A DNA stretch of 64,000 nt, from assembly GCF_964033635.1 (NCBI RefSeq), contig NZ_OZ035533.1, positions 558,001 to 622,000 of the forward strand, written 5' to 3'. Below, one piece after another: positions 17,630 through 26,978 of the stretch. Position 1 is the stretch's first letter, and the number at the start of each line of letters is the position of its first letter. Below the pieces are notes generated by a model, which searched no databases, was not told where the DNA came from, and saw only the letters and a list, made by a program, of their open reading frames with translations. Made by a program: the position numbers and the translations under genes. Source of the stretch: Chitinophaga sp. MM2321 (lineage in GTDB: Bacteria; Bacteroidota; Bacteroidia; Chitinophagales; Chitinophagaceae).

Positions 17630-20600
17630 ATGAAGCAATTATTTATCAACCAGAAAATAGGCCTTCTACTTCTTATAGGCTTATGTCATGTAGCCACTGT
17701 GATGGCACAGACAAGAAAGATCTCCGGCCGTGTTGTCGCCCAGGAAGATCAGGCACCTCTACCAGGAGCCAGCATCGGTGTAAAAGGTACCAACAGGGGT
17801 ACACAGGTATTGCCTGATGGTAGCTATTCCCTACAGGTGAATCCCGGTGAGACATTGGTGGTCCGCTATACCGGCTACCTCTCGCAGGAAATACCTGTAA
17901 CGGATAAACCGGAAATCAATATCAAACTGGAAGCAGACGTACAGAAAATGGGCGAAGTAGTAGTGGTAGGATATGGAACACAAAACAGGAGAAATATTAC
18001 CAGTGCCATCGCCAAACTCGACAACCAGGTATTAGCCAACGCTCCCCGGGCTAACGTAGGGAGCGCACTACAGGGAACAGTATCCGGTTTACAGGTGGTA
18101 AACAGTACCGGCCAGCCAGGAGCCGCCCCGGTGATCCTGTTGAGAGGCGGCGCTTCTATCAATAGCCCCGGCGCACCGCTGGTGGTAGTAGATGGGATCA
18201 TCAGACCCTTTAATGATATTGCAACAGGAGACATTGCTTCCATTGAACTTTTGAAAGATGCGGCTTCTACTGCTATATATGGTGCAAGGGCCAACAACGG
18301 CGTTATCCTCATTACTACCAAACAGGGAAAAGCAGGTAAGGGTGAAATAAATTACAGGTTTGTCAGCGGATATAATAAAAGCCGGGCCGATTATGCATAC
18401 ATGGGCGCAAGAGATTACATTTATTATAACCGCCTGGGCAACTTAAATTCCGGTATCAGCCGTACCACCGCCAACAACACAAGGGGCTTTGGCTTAAACA
18501 TCGCTTCTGATCAGGCCTCTTTTGATATCCGCCCTTACGGACCGGCTATGACTAACCTGTTAACAATGGGATGGGATACCGTTAGTGATCCTTACGGCCC
18601 TGATCCTGCCTCCAACCCCAGTGGTATCATCGTTTTCAAAGATCATGGGGGAGAGGTAAACGATATCATCTTCAGAAACACACATACACAGAACCATTAT
18701 ATCAGCGCCATGGGTGGCAATGAAAAGGGTAAGTATTTCAGCAGCTTCGATTATTATAAAGAAGATGGCGTAGTGGTAGGTTCTGGCTACAAAAGATTTA
18801 CAGGCGATATAAACGGATCTTATAAAGTGAAACCGAATATAGAAGTAAGTGGTGGTACAAACCTGTCCACTTCCTCTCAATTAGGTGTGAATGGTTCAGA
18901 AGTAAATAACCTTTACCGGAATAATACGATCTGGCCTACGTTTAATCCATGGATAGATTCCGCCAAAACCCTGCCCAATCCGGGTAATGGTATCAATGAT
19001 GGTAACCCACTGTATTGGCTGGACAAGCAGGTAAGAAGCAACGAGGTTAACAGGATCACGGCCAAAGCTGCGGTAAGATGGGACCTGTTGCCAGGTTTGT
19101 ATATCAATGCATCTGGTAGTATCTACTTACAGGAAGTGATCAACCAGTCCTTTACCAAAGCCACGCAAACATACACGCAAATAAATACAGGTCCGCTCAC
19201 GAGTGCGAATGCCAATGTTTCCCGGCCTGCATCTTCTTCATTAGTAAGGGATTTTCAACAGACTTACAATGGAATAATAAACTATACCAAGAGCATTAAA
19301 CAGCGTCACAATATTGGTGTGATGCTGGGTGCAGAATCTTATACACTGAAGAACTATTTATCCATCGTATCCGGTACGAATGCGCCGACAGATGATATTC
19401 CTACCGTGAATGCCTCTACCACCTTTGTGGCCGGTAATGGCAACCGGAGCCAACGTACGCAGAACAGTATCATTTCTTATTTTGGCCGGTTGACTTATGA
19501 CTATAACCAAAAGTATTTATTGTCAGCAGTTTTAAGAAGTGATGGCGTTTCCAACCTGTCAAAAGATAAAAGACGCGGATATTTCCCGGGTATGTCCGCT
19601 GGCTGGAATGTTCACAACGAGGAATTTTTCCAGGACAGCCGTATTGCTAATGTCATATCCACATTAAAACCGCGTATTAGTTATGGCGTGAATGGTAATA
19701 TTGCCGGCATAGGGCCCTACGATGTTCAGGGTGTGTATGCTTCCCAGGGTAACTACAACGGAAACGGCGGCTTCCTGAATACTTCCCTGGCTACCAGTGA
19801 GCTGCAATGGGAAAAAAGTAAGACCATCGATGCCGGTCTTGATATCGGACTGCTGAAAGACAGGGTTAGTATATTATTTGATTATTACGACAGAAGAACA
19901 AGCAACCTGTTAACGGACCTTACATTGCCCAGCTATATTGGCTTTGCAGCGGTGAAAACTAACCTGGGGACTTTACAGAACAAAGGATATGAAGTTACTT
20001 TAAACACGAATATCATCAACAATCCAAACGGATTAAAACTGGATGTGGCAGTCAATGGATCTTTTGTTAAAAATAAGATCCTCAAACTTCCTTATAACGG
20101 AAATGAACACAACAGGCAAAACGGGATACAGGTGTATGATCCTAAATCAGGACAGGTTATTTGGGTAGGTGGCTTACAGGAAGGACAACCTTTAGGTGCA
20201 ATTTATGGCTACAAACAGGTATCCATTTTTAAAGATGATCAGGAAGTAGCGAAGGTAGCCGGTTCAAGATATGACGACATTGCTAAAATTGTAGGACCTA
20301 ACCTTCCCCTGAATGCCAATAACCTGGGAAGAATCACTGCCGGCGATGTTAACTGGCTGGATGTTGATCGTAATGATACCATCAATACAAAGGACCAGGT
20401 GTACCTGGGTAATATCAACCCTAAATGGACAGGCGGATTTTCAACCACCTTATCATACAAAGGTTTTACGCTGTATACAAGATTTGAATTCGCACTGGGT
20501 TATACCGTTTACAATGACCTCGTAGCAAGAACACTGGGAAACTACCAGGGAACATTTAATTACCTGGAAATGCAAAAAGATGCCTGGTCTCCGGAAAATA

Positions 20601-20977
20601 CCAATGCTGACATTCCTAAAGTTTATTCTGCTGACCAAAGGGCCGCTCCCCAGGGCAAGAAGAACTACACCAGGGGCAATGCCGCAGGCGCTGTCCTGAA
20701 TGGTAATAACTCCCGGTTTTATGAGAAAGGTGATTATCTCGCCTGCCGGGAACTTACTTTATCATATGATTTTTCAAAATCACTGTTAGAAAAAACAAAA
20801 ATACTCTCACAGGCAAGAGTGTTTGGTAACGCTAACAACCTGTTTTATGTTACGAAGTTCACCGGTCCTACACCGGAACCTCCTGTAGCACCCGGTACAA
20901 CTACTATTAATGGTATTTACCAGGGTACTTATCCAACACCGCAAACATTTGTCGTAGGCGTACAGGTTTCTTTTTAA
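17630..20977 (+). CDS. SusC-family TonB-dependent transporter of the sialic-acid locus (NanO-like role)
   Basis: A complete 1115-aa SusC: signal peptide ending near VMAQ (residue 26), a carboxypeptidase-like domain (ISGRVVAQEDQAPLPGASI), a plug beginning at GEVVVVGYGTQNRRN and containing LVVVDGIIRP and ELLKDAASTAIYGARANNG, then the barrel to a final VVGVQVSF. It opens the sialic-acid operon, followed 19 nt later by SusD. In Tannerella and Bacteroides an equivalent pair (NanO/NanU) imports free sialic acid; the same job here is inferred from the lyase, mutarotase, importer and sialidases downstream. The promoter and palindrome immediately upstream suggest control by the divergent FadR-type protein. 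Confidence 0.94.
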   Translation: MKQLFINQKIGLLLLIGLCHVATVMAQTRKISGRVVAQEDQAPLPGASIGVKGTNRGTQVLPDGSYSLQVNPGETLVVRYTGYLSQEIPVTDKPEINIKLEADVQKMGEVVVVGYGTQNRRNITSAIAKLDNQVLANAPRANVGSALQGTVSGLQVVNSTGQPGAAPVILLRGGASINSPGAPLVVVDGIIRPFNDIATGDIASIELLKDAASTAIYGARANNGVILITTKQGKAGKGEINYRFVSGYNKSRADYAYMGARDYIYYNRLGNLNSGISRTTANNTRGFGLNIASDQASFDIRPYGPAMTNLLTMGWDTVSDPYGPDPASNPSGIIVFKDHGGEVNDIIFRNTHTQNHYISAMGGNEKGKYFSSFDYYKEDGVVVGSGYKRFTGDINGSYKVKPNIEVSGGTNLSTSSQLGVNGSEVNNLYRNNTIWPTFNPWIDSAKTLPNPGNGINDGNPLYWLDKQVRSNEVNRITAKAAVRWDLLPGLYINASGSIYLQEVINQSFTKATQTYTQINTGPLTSANANVSRPASSSLVRDFQQTYNGIINYTKSIKQRHNIGVMLGAESYTLKNYLSIVSGTNAPTDDIPTVNASTTFVAGNGNRSQRTQNSIISYFGRLTYDYNQKYLLSAVLRSDGVSNLSKDKRRGYFPGMSAGWNVHNEEFFQDSRIANVISTLKPRISYGVNGNIAGIGPYDVQGVYASQGNYNGNGGFLNTSLATSELQWEKSKTIDAGLDIGLLKDRVSILFDYYDRRTSNLLTDLTLPSYIGFAAVKTNLGTLQNKGYEVTLNTNIINNPNGLKLDVAVNGSFVKNKILKLPYNGNEHNRQNGIQVYDPKSGQVIWVGGLQEGQPLGAIYGYKQVSIFKDDQEVAKVAGSRYDDIAKIVGPNLPLNANNLGRITAGDVNWLDVDRNDTINTKDQVYLGNINPKWTGGFSTTLSYKGFTLYTRFEFALGYTVYNDLVARTLGNYQGTFNYLEMQKDAWSPENTNADIPKVYSADQRAAPQGKKNYTRGNAAGAVLNGNNSRFYEKGDYLACRELTLSYDFSKSLLEKTKILSQARVFGNANNLFYVTKFTGPTPEPPVAPGTTTINGIYQGTYPTPQTFVVGVQVSF

Positions 20978-20996
20978 CACATCAAATGTAACAATC

Positions 20997-22556
20997 ATGA
21001 AAAGGAATATATTAATCATCACGGGGAGCTGGATACTACTTTTAGTAAGCGGATGCGCAAAAAATTTAGATCTGGTGCCGGTTAGTTCGATCAGTAATGC
21101 CAGTTACTGGAAAACCTCTGATCAGGTAGACGCGTTTGTTACCGGTGTACATGCCAGGTTCAGAACCGATAATGGAGTTTTTCAGTTTCTCGGAGAAATG
21201 AGATCCGATGTTTTTGGCACTGAACCGGGTATTGGTGCTACATTTACGGGGGAGTCCAGCCAGGGACTTGAAGTAATGTGGTCGCAAACATTAGATCCGT
21301 CTTTTCCGGGTGTCAGCAATTTTGGCAACCTCTATTTTAATATTGATCAGTTGAATCTGTTGATCAACAAGCTTAGTGCTACTGATGATTTGGTGTCTGC
21401 CAGTTTTAAAAACTATTACCTGGGGGAAGCTTATGGTATGCGGGCGTTCTATTATTTTCAACTGCTCCGGTCATGGGGTAAAGTAGTCATTCAAACAGAT
21501 CCGGTTATCTCTATTACCGATGTTTCCGGTTTGGCAAAAGCCCCTTCCAGTGAAGCGGATGTAATAACGTTGATTAAAAGTGATATTGATAATTCTGTAA
21601 ACAGCTTTGGTACAGATTACAGTTTCAAGAATAATAAATCATTCTGGTCAAAGGCGGCTACCTTAATGCTGAAAGGAGAAGTATACCTGTGGACCAGTGC
21701 AAGAGGTGGTGGTAGTGCGGATGCGACGGTTGCAAAAACAGCACTGACAGATATTGAAACTAACGTACCCGCGTTAACGTTATTGCCAAATTTTACAGAC
21801 GTTTTTTCTGTCAAAGGAAACGGTGAAATTATTTTTGCATCCCGTTATCAGCTCAACGAAGCCACAATAGCATTTATACCTTCTTCATTTGTTCCGCAAA
21901 CAAGTCTTATCTCTAATTTTTATGATTCTGCCCAAAACAGGAAAATGAATGATGGGATAAAAGATAACTGGGGTGGCTTATTACGGGCACCGGTACTAAT
22001 ATCAACTTTCCGCCAGTTTGATGATAAAGATTCCAGGAAGCTGGCTACCATTCAGCCAGGATATAGTATTGATATATCAAAAAGACCCACTGCAGATACA
22101 ATGGTGATAAAAGGAGCCTTTGTAAAGAAATTTTCCGGAGAGAATAATGCAGGTAGCCGTCAATATACCAATGACTATCCCATTTACCGGTATGCTGACC
22201 TCTTGTTATTGCTGGCAGAAGCAAAAGTGATACTTGGGGAAGATCCTGCGGGTGAAATAAACCAGGTACGGCAAAGAGCCTTTGGTGCTAATTATGACGT
22301 GGCTATCCAGGGCTATCCTAACCAGGCTATAGATGCAAACAGCAAAGAAGCCATTTTAAAAGAACGTTTACTGGAATTTATATTTGAAGGGAAGAGATGG
22401 TATGATCTCAGAAGAATGGGGGACACCTTTGTTTACAACCATATACCTGTATCCCAGTTTGCCAACAGTGATCCGGCGGGCCGGCTGCTTTGGCCGGTTG
22501 ACCAGACATCGTTAACAAATAACAGATTGTTGGAACAAAACCCCGGCTATAGATAG
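20997..22556 (+). CDS. SusD/RagB-family lipoprotein of the sialic-acid locus (NanU-like role)
   Basis: A 519-aa SusD. The lipoprotein signal ends LLVSGCAKN (Cys at about 20). Family hallmarks are the GEAYGMRAFYYFQLLRSWG helix, YRYADLLLLLAEAK, and the C-terminal LKERLLEFIFEGKRWYDLRRMG block ending with LLEQNPGYR. It should cap the preceding SusC barrel and bind the ligand, by context sialic acid or a sialylated glycan. The gap to SusC is 19 nt. It is followed by a strong hairpin with a T-run before the lyase gene, so SusCD are probably transcribed at a higher level than the metabolic genes. Confidence 0.93.
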   Translation: MKRNILIITGSWILLLVSGCAKNLDLVPVSSISNASYWKTSDQVDAFVTGVHARFRTDNGVFQFLGEMRSDVFGTEPGIGATFTGESSQGLEVMWSQTLDPSFPGVSNFGNLYFNIDQLNLLINKLSATDDLVSASFKNYYLGEAYGMRAFYYFQLLRSWGKVVIQTDPVISITDVSGLAKAPSSEADVITLIKSDIDNSVNSFGTDYSFKNNKSFWSKAATLMLKGEVYLWTSARGGGSADATVAKTALTDIETNVPALTLLPNFTDVFSVKGNGEIIFASRYQLNEATIAFIPSSFVPQTSLISNFYDSAQNRKMNDGIKDNWGGLLRAPVLISTFRQFDDKDSRKLATIQPGYSIDISKRPTADTMVIKGAFVKKFSGENNAGSRQYTNDYPIYRYADLLLLLAEAKVILGEDPAGEINQVRQRAFGANYDVAIQGYPNQAIDANSKEAILKERLLEFIFEGKRWYDLRRMGDTFVYNHIPVSQFANSDPAGRLLWPVDQTSLTNNRLLEQNPGYR

Positions 22557-22624
22557 GTTTCAGTTAGCCGGTGATAAATAAATTCAACATTCAGTTTATT
22601 TAGTAGGCGGGAACAATGAAGAAT

Positions 22625-22653
22625 ACCGGGGCTCATTTGTAGCCCCGGTTTTT
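22625..22653 (+). terminator. Intrinsic terminator/attenuator between SusD and the lyase gene
   Basis: ACCGGGGCT and AGCCCCGGT form a perfect 9-bp stem around a 7-nt loop and lead into a run of five T (the first closing the stem). It follows the SusD stop by about 70 nt inside what otherwise looks like one operon, so it probably acts as a partial terminator. Confidence 0.8.
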
Positions 22654-22699
22654 AAGACTTTTTTATTATAATGAACATTTATTTATTCAATCCATCGAT

Positions 22700-23620
22700 A
22701 TGCAATTTGAACAATTAAAAGGATTAATAGCGGCTCCCTTCACACCCATGCAAAAGGATGGCTCATTAAATCTGTCTTTGATCCCTGGATATTATCAACT
22801 ACTCAAAAATAATGGTGTTTCGGGCGCCTTTATATGTGGGTCTACAGGAGAAGGTGTTTCCATGACAACCCAGGAGAAAATGGCCGTAGCGGAAGCCTGG
22901 GCGAAGTGCACGAGTGATGATCCTTCATTTAAAGTAATGACTTTAGTGGGAGGTACCAGCATCACCGATGGTATAGAGCTGGCAAAACATGCAAAGCAAT
23001 GCGGATTATACGGGGTTTCTTTTACAGCGCCCTTTTATTTTATGCCGGCAAACGTTGCAATGCTGGCAGAAGCCTGTGCTGCAATAGCCGCATCCGTTCC
23101 TGATATGCCATTCTATTACTATCATATTCCTGTTTTGACAGGCGTTAATTTCCAGATGATAGATCTGTTGAAAGAAGTAGATGGACGTATATCCAATTTC
23201 TGCGGTATTAAATATACACATGAAGACTTTATGGATTTCCTTTCCTGCATGAATTTTAACAGTGGCAGATATGACATGCTCTGGGGAAGAGATGAAAACA
23301 TGCTACCCGCCCTGGCTGTGGGGGCTAAAGGCGCGGTAGGGAGTACATTTAATTACGCTGCACCACTATACCTCAGCCTGATGAAAGCATTTGAGGAAGG
23401 CGATATGAAGAAAGCCAGCGATCTTCAACAACAATCCATTGATATGATAAGGCTGTTGGGTAAATACGGTGGCATTGCTACCGGTAAAGCCTATATGAAA
23501 TTGATAGGAATGGATTGCGGAGAATTTCGTTTACCCGTTAAAAATATGTCTGCCGGACAGTTTGAATTATTTCAGCAGGATACGGAGCAACTTAACTTTA
23601 GTAGCTTCTCCTCCCACTAG
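22700..23620 (+). CDS. nanA: N-acetylneuraminate lyase (DHDPS/NAL family)
   Basis: A 306-aa TIM-barrel aldolase that splits N-acetylneuraminate into N-acetylmannosamine and pyruvate in the cytoplasm. The GSTGEG pyruvate-binding motif, a catalytic Tyr in FYYYHIP (Y141) and the Schiff-base Lys in FCGIKYTHED (K171) are visible. Wording such as FYYYHIPVLTG and GAKGAVGSTFNY is nearer the animal-type NPL than E. coli NanA, as far as I can recall the sequences. Neighbouring mutarotase, MFS carrier, sialidases and epimerase support the lyase over dihydrodipicolinate synthase. Start at ATG 22700; a terminator-like hairpin precedes it and the mutarotase gene follows after 25 nt. Confidence 0.93.
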   Translation: MQFEQLKGLIAAPFTPMQKDGSLNLSLIPGYYQLLKNNGVSGAFICGSTGEGVSMTTQEKMAVAEAWAKCTSDDPSFKVMTLVGGTSITDGIELAKHAKQCGLYGVSFTAPFYFMPANVAMLAEACAAIAASVPDMPFYYYHIPVLTGVNFQMIDLLKEVDGRISNFCGIKYTHEDFMDFLSCMNFNSGRYDMLWGRDENMLPALAVGAKGAVGSTFNYAAPLYLSLMKAFEEGDMKKASDLQQQSIDMIRLLGKYGGIATGKAYMKLIGMDCGEFRLPVKNMSAGQFELFQQDTEQLNFSSFSSH

Positions 23621-23645
23621 GCGGCTACGGTTAATCTTTTTAAAA

Positions 23646-24806
23646 ATGAATCGCTTAACAATTCAGTTAATATTATTACTCATGGGTTCTTCCCTGCTAT
23701 CTCCGGCGCAGCAAACAGGCGATAAGTCAATCAAATGGACCATAGCCGGTGAATTGCCGCCTGGCAACGGATGCTCCCGGTCATTGGGCGTTGCAGGCCC
23801 TGTTGCTGGTTTATATGGTGGCATACTGCTCGTTGCCGGCGGGGCAAACTTTCCGGAAAGTATGCCCTGGGAAGGTGGAAAGAAAAAATATTACGATGAA
23901 GGATTTGTTTATGCAGGAAGTGGGCAGCATCCATTATTGCAGAAGGAAACCTTCAAACTTCCTGCACCGGTTGCCTATGCGGCAAGTTGTAGTACCCCGC
24001 AGGGAGTATTATATGCCGGTGGCGAAAATGAAAACGGAATAAGTAACAAAGTATATTTATTGCAATGGGATATTGCAACTGAAAAGGCAGTCGTTAAAAG
24101 CTTGCCGGATCTGCCGGAAGCTATTACAAACGGTGCTGCATCCGCTGATGGTAACAACGTATATTTTGCAGGTGGTGAAACAGTAAATGGCGTTTCAGAC
24201 AATTTTTACTCACTGGACCTCCGCCATACAACTGCGGGTTGGACAAAATTACCCACTCTTCCGAAACCGGTATCACATATGGTGCTCATTGTTCAACCCG
24301 GTGGTGATCATCCCGGCGTTTACCTGATGGGTGGCCGGAAAAAGAATGCGGATGGCATTAGTGAGCTATATACTTCCGTATATATGTTTGATCTGCTAAC
24401 GCAATCATGGAAAGAAAAAAGATCCATGCCTTATAGTTTATGTGCCGGTACGGGTATCGGAACAGCGCAGGGATCTATATTCCTGTTTGGCGGAGATAAA
24501 GGAACAACGTTTCATCAGTCGGAAACCCTGAACGCTGCCACCGGACGTGAAAAAGATCCGGTGAAAAAACAGGCACTGATAGAACAAAGAATCCGGTTGC
24601 AATCAACCCATCCGGGGTTCAGCAACGAAATACTGGTTTATAATACAGCAACAGATGTCTGGTCTGTGGCAGGCTCCATTCCTTTTGAAACACCGGTTAC
24701 CACGGTGGCCGTTGCCTGGGGAAATGATGTGATAATACCCAGTGGTGAAATCAGGGCGGGCGTACGTACACCCCAGCTATTATTAGGGAAACTACCGGGT
24801 AAATAA
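23646..24806 (+). CDS. nanM: Kelch-type N-acetylneuraminate mutarotase (cyclically permuted, NanM family)
   Basis: A six-bladed kelch propeller of 386 aa after a signal peptide (MNRLTIQLILLLMG to SPAQQ), so exported, probably periplasmic. NanM interconverts alpha- and beta-N-acetylneuraminate; sialidases release the alpha form, and the enzyme hastens conversion to the form taken up. Repeated glycine-rich blade motifs are seen: LYGGILLVAGGANFP, VLYAGGENENG, NVYFAGGETVNG, VYLMGGRKKN and IFLFGGDKG. The opening SLGVAGPVAGLYGG and the order of blades match the cyclically permuted mutarotase branch. The frame is open back to 23562 inside the lyase gene, but ATG 23646 begins exactly at the signal peptide. 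It lies between the lyase and the MFS importer. Confidence 0.88.
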   Translation: MNRLTIQLILLLMGSSLLSPAQQTGDKSIKWTIAGELPPGNGCSRSLGVAGPVAGLYGGILLVAGGANFPESMPWEGGKKKYYDEGFVYAGSGQHPLLQKETFKLPAPVAYAASCSTPQGVLYAGGENENGISNKVYLLQWDIATEKAVVKSLPDLPEAITNGAASADGNNVYFAGGETVNGVSDNFYSLDLRHTTAGWTKLPTLPKPVSHMVLIVQPGGDHPGVYLMGGRKKNADGISELYTSVYMFDLLTQSWKEKRSMPYSLCAGTGIGTAQGSIFLFGGDKGTTFHQSETLNAATGREKDPVKKQALIEQRIRLQSTHPGFSNEILVYNTATDVWSVAGSIPFETPVTTVAVAWGNDVIIPSGEIRAGVRTPQLLLGKLPGK

Positions 24807-24853
24807 TACCGGGTCAATGAACGATTGTATAGCAATATTTATATAACGGGAAA

Positions 24854-26098
24854 ATGAAAAACGCAAAGAATTATAAGTGGTTGTTAGTTGCATTATTGTG
24901 GGTAGTAGCCTTGCTGAACTATATGGACAGGCAAATGCTTTCCACGATGAAGCCCGCTATGCAAATGGATATTGCTGAACTGCAATCCGCTGCCAACTTC
25001 GGTTACCTGATGGCCATTTTCCTTTGGATCTATGGTTTCGTAAGTCCGTTTTCCGGCCTTATCGCGGATAAGGTCAACAGGAAATGGCTGATCGTCGGAA
25101 GTCTGTTTGTATGGTCAGTGGTGACTTTTTTAATGGGGTACGCCACCACTTTTAATCAACTGTACTGGTTGAGGGCTGTCATGGGAATAAGTGAAGCACT
25201 GTATATTCCGGCGGGGTTATCGCTGATCGCTGATTTCCATAGTCCCAAAACAAGATCATTAGCCATCGGTATTCACATGACCGGTCTTTACATGGGACAG
25301 GCATTAGGCGGGTTTGGTGCTACAATGGCCGCTTCCTTTTCGTGGCAACAGGCATTTCATACTTTTGGCATCGTTGGTATTATTTACGCGGGCATATTGA
25401 TCTTGTTTTTAAAAGAAAAAAGAGGTGCGTATGAGGAGATAGATAGTCTTGGTTTTGGAATACCACAAAGCAAGCCACCAATCCTGAAAGGATTAGGGCT
25501 ACTGTTTACCAATATTTCATTCTGGGTGATCCTCTTTTGCTTTACTGCACCGAGCGTACCGGGTTGGGCAATTAAAAACTGGTTGCCTACACTGTTTGCA
25601 CAAAATCTGAATATTGATATGACATTGGCAGGACCGTTGTCTACTATCACTACTGCTTTTTCTTCTTTTGTAGGTGTCATCTTCGGCGGTATTTTATCTG
25701 ATCGTTGGGCACAAAAAAATCACAAGGGTAGAATTTATACCAGTGCAATTGGTCTTGCATTAACTATCCCGGCTTTATTGTTCCTGGGATTCGGACATAC
25801 ACTTTTCCATGTAATTGGCGCGGCATTTTGTTTTGGTTTTGGATACGGGATGTTCGATGCGAATAATATGCCTATTCTTTGCCAGTTTGTGTCGTCAAAA
25901 TACAGGGCAACCGCGTATGGCATGATGAATATGGTCAGTGTTTTCGCTGGCGCATTTATTACTGATCTGTTGGGCAGATCAACAGACGAAGGTAACCTGG
26001 GCAAAAGCTTTGCCATGCTGGGCGGGGTTGTGCTGGTGGCTATTATTATCCAGCTTGGTTTGTTGCGCCCAAAAGTCAATGACTTTGTTGACCAGTGA
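24854..26098 (+). CDS. MFS transporter, probable inner-membrane sialic-acid importer (NanT-like role)
   Basis: A 414-aa, 12-span major facilitator. The first span carries LNYMDRQML, typical of the anion:cation symporter (ACS) branch; a DKVNRKWL loop follows TM2, the pattern repeats in the second half with SDRWAQKNHKG, and TM4-5 reads IPAGLSLIADFHSPKTRS. In this operon the natural cargo is free sialic acid from the periplasm, as for NanT of Bacteroides fragilis, although ACS members also carry hexuronates and other acids. It follows the mutarotase by 47 nt. There is no signal peptide beyond TM1 and no fused domain. Confidence 0.85.
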   Translation: MKNAKNYKWLLVALLWVVALLNYMDRQMLSTMKPAMQMDIAELQSAANFGYLMAIFLWIYGFVSPFSGLIADKVNRKWLIVGSLFVWSVVTFLMGYATTFNQLYWLRAVMGISEALYIPAGLSLIADFHSPKTRSLAIGIHMTGLYMGQALGGFGATMAASFSWQQAFHTFGIVGIIYAGILILFLKEKRGAYEEIDSLGFGIPQSKPPILKGLGLLFTNISFWVILFCFTAPSVPGWAIKNWLPTLFAQNLNIDMTLAGPLSTITTAFSSFVGVIFGGILSDRWAQKNHKGRIYTSAIGLALTIPALLFLGFGHTLFHVIGAAFCFGFGYGMFDANNMPILCQFVSSKYRATAYGMMNMVSVFAGAFITDLLGRSTDEGNLGKSFAMLGGVVLVAIIIQLGLLRPKVNDFVDQ

Positions 26099-26138
26099 AA
26101 ATAGTAGGATCGCATCACCCATTAATTGTTGATACAAC

Positions 26139-26969
26139 ATGCAGGAAAATAAAATATTGAGATATCCGCCAAAGGAGTTTGCCGATAGTATTTCCGGTAT
26201 GTATGCGCCCTTTGAAAAATATGTAGCAAATGTTGTTCCCCTGATGCTGGAACATGCGTGGACGATGAAAATGGAGAAGGGAACAACCACATTGGAAGCA
26301 CTCATGAATTGTGCCTGGATTGGCCGGTTGATAACACTGGACACACGTGTAATTGATGTAGTAAAACAAACGGAGATACCTGGTTGGATTCCACTACAAC
26401 ACCAATTGATCAAAAGACTGGATCAGTGTTCCGGAGAAGAACAACTTCCGGGAATGACCCATGACTGTATGCATTTGCTATATCCTGTTTTGAAGGAACG
26501 TTTTCAGGATAATTATCATTTCCCGTCAAAAGAATTTCATTGCTGGTGGTACACCATTCATGATGATAATACGCACCTGGCGCTTCACCTGGTAAATGCC
26601 TATCAACCCGGATCACCATTTGATCAGCTGCATCATTTTTTGACAACGATGTTGAAGGCCGTGGAACAAGCCGTGAAAACTTATCCTGCTATCAGGGTAG
26701 TGAGTTGTGGGTCCTGGTTAAATGGCCTGGCTAAGTTCCAGTATATCTGGCCGGATAGTTTTCGGGAGCATGTGAGGATACTCAATGCCACGGGGGGATT
26801 CGGTCCCGGCGCCTGGGGGCAGTATATGACGATGGATGGCGGCTTTAATGAAGCAAAAGCGGCGCAACTCAGGCAAACCGGTATACATCCGTATCCGCTG
26901 ACAGAAGCACGCAGCACAGTGGAAGAAGTACGGGCACATCTTCACAAAATAATTGCTTTAACTCCTTAA
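26139..26969 (+). CDS. Unrecognised 276-aa protein in the sialic-acid operon
   Basis: I do not recognise this family. It is a soluble protein with no signal peptide or membrane span, rich in Trp, His and Asp: notable stretches are FHCWWYTIHDDNTHLALHLVN (mid-protein; quoted in part), SWLNGLAKFQYIWPDSFREH, FGPGAWGQYMTMDGGFNE and LRQTGIHPYPLTEARSTVEE near the end. The clustered His, Asp, Glu and Trp residues look like a small-molecule active or binding site, but no standard motif is present. It lies 40 nt after the MFS gene and 9 nt before the gamma-glutamyltransferase-family gene, so it is surely co-transcribed. A role in sialic acid or amino-sugar processing is suggested by position alone. Confidence 0.8.
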   Translation: MQENKILRYPPKEFADSISGMYAPFEKYVANVVPLMLEHAWTMKMEKGTTTLEALMNCAWIGRLITLDTRVIDVVKQTEIPGWIPLQHQLIKRLDQCSGEEQLPGMTHDCMHLLYPVLKERFQDNYHFPSKEFHCWWYTIHDDNTHLALHLVNAYQPGSPFDQLHHFLTTMLKAVEQAVKTYPAIRVVSCGSWLNGLAKFQYIWPDSFREHVRILNATGGFGPGAWGQYMTMDGGFNEAKAAQLRQTGIHPYPLTEARSTVEEVRAHLHKIIALTP

Positions 26970-26978
26970 TGAAGACTC

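Noticed and set aside
22700..23620. Dihydrodipicolinate synthase (DapA)
   Set aside because: The family fold is shared, but the YYYHIP and GIKYTHED motifs and the surrounding sialic-acid genes favour N-acetylneuraminate lyase.
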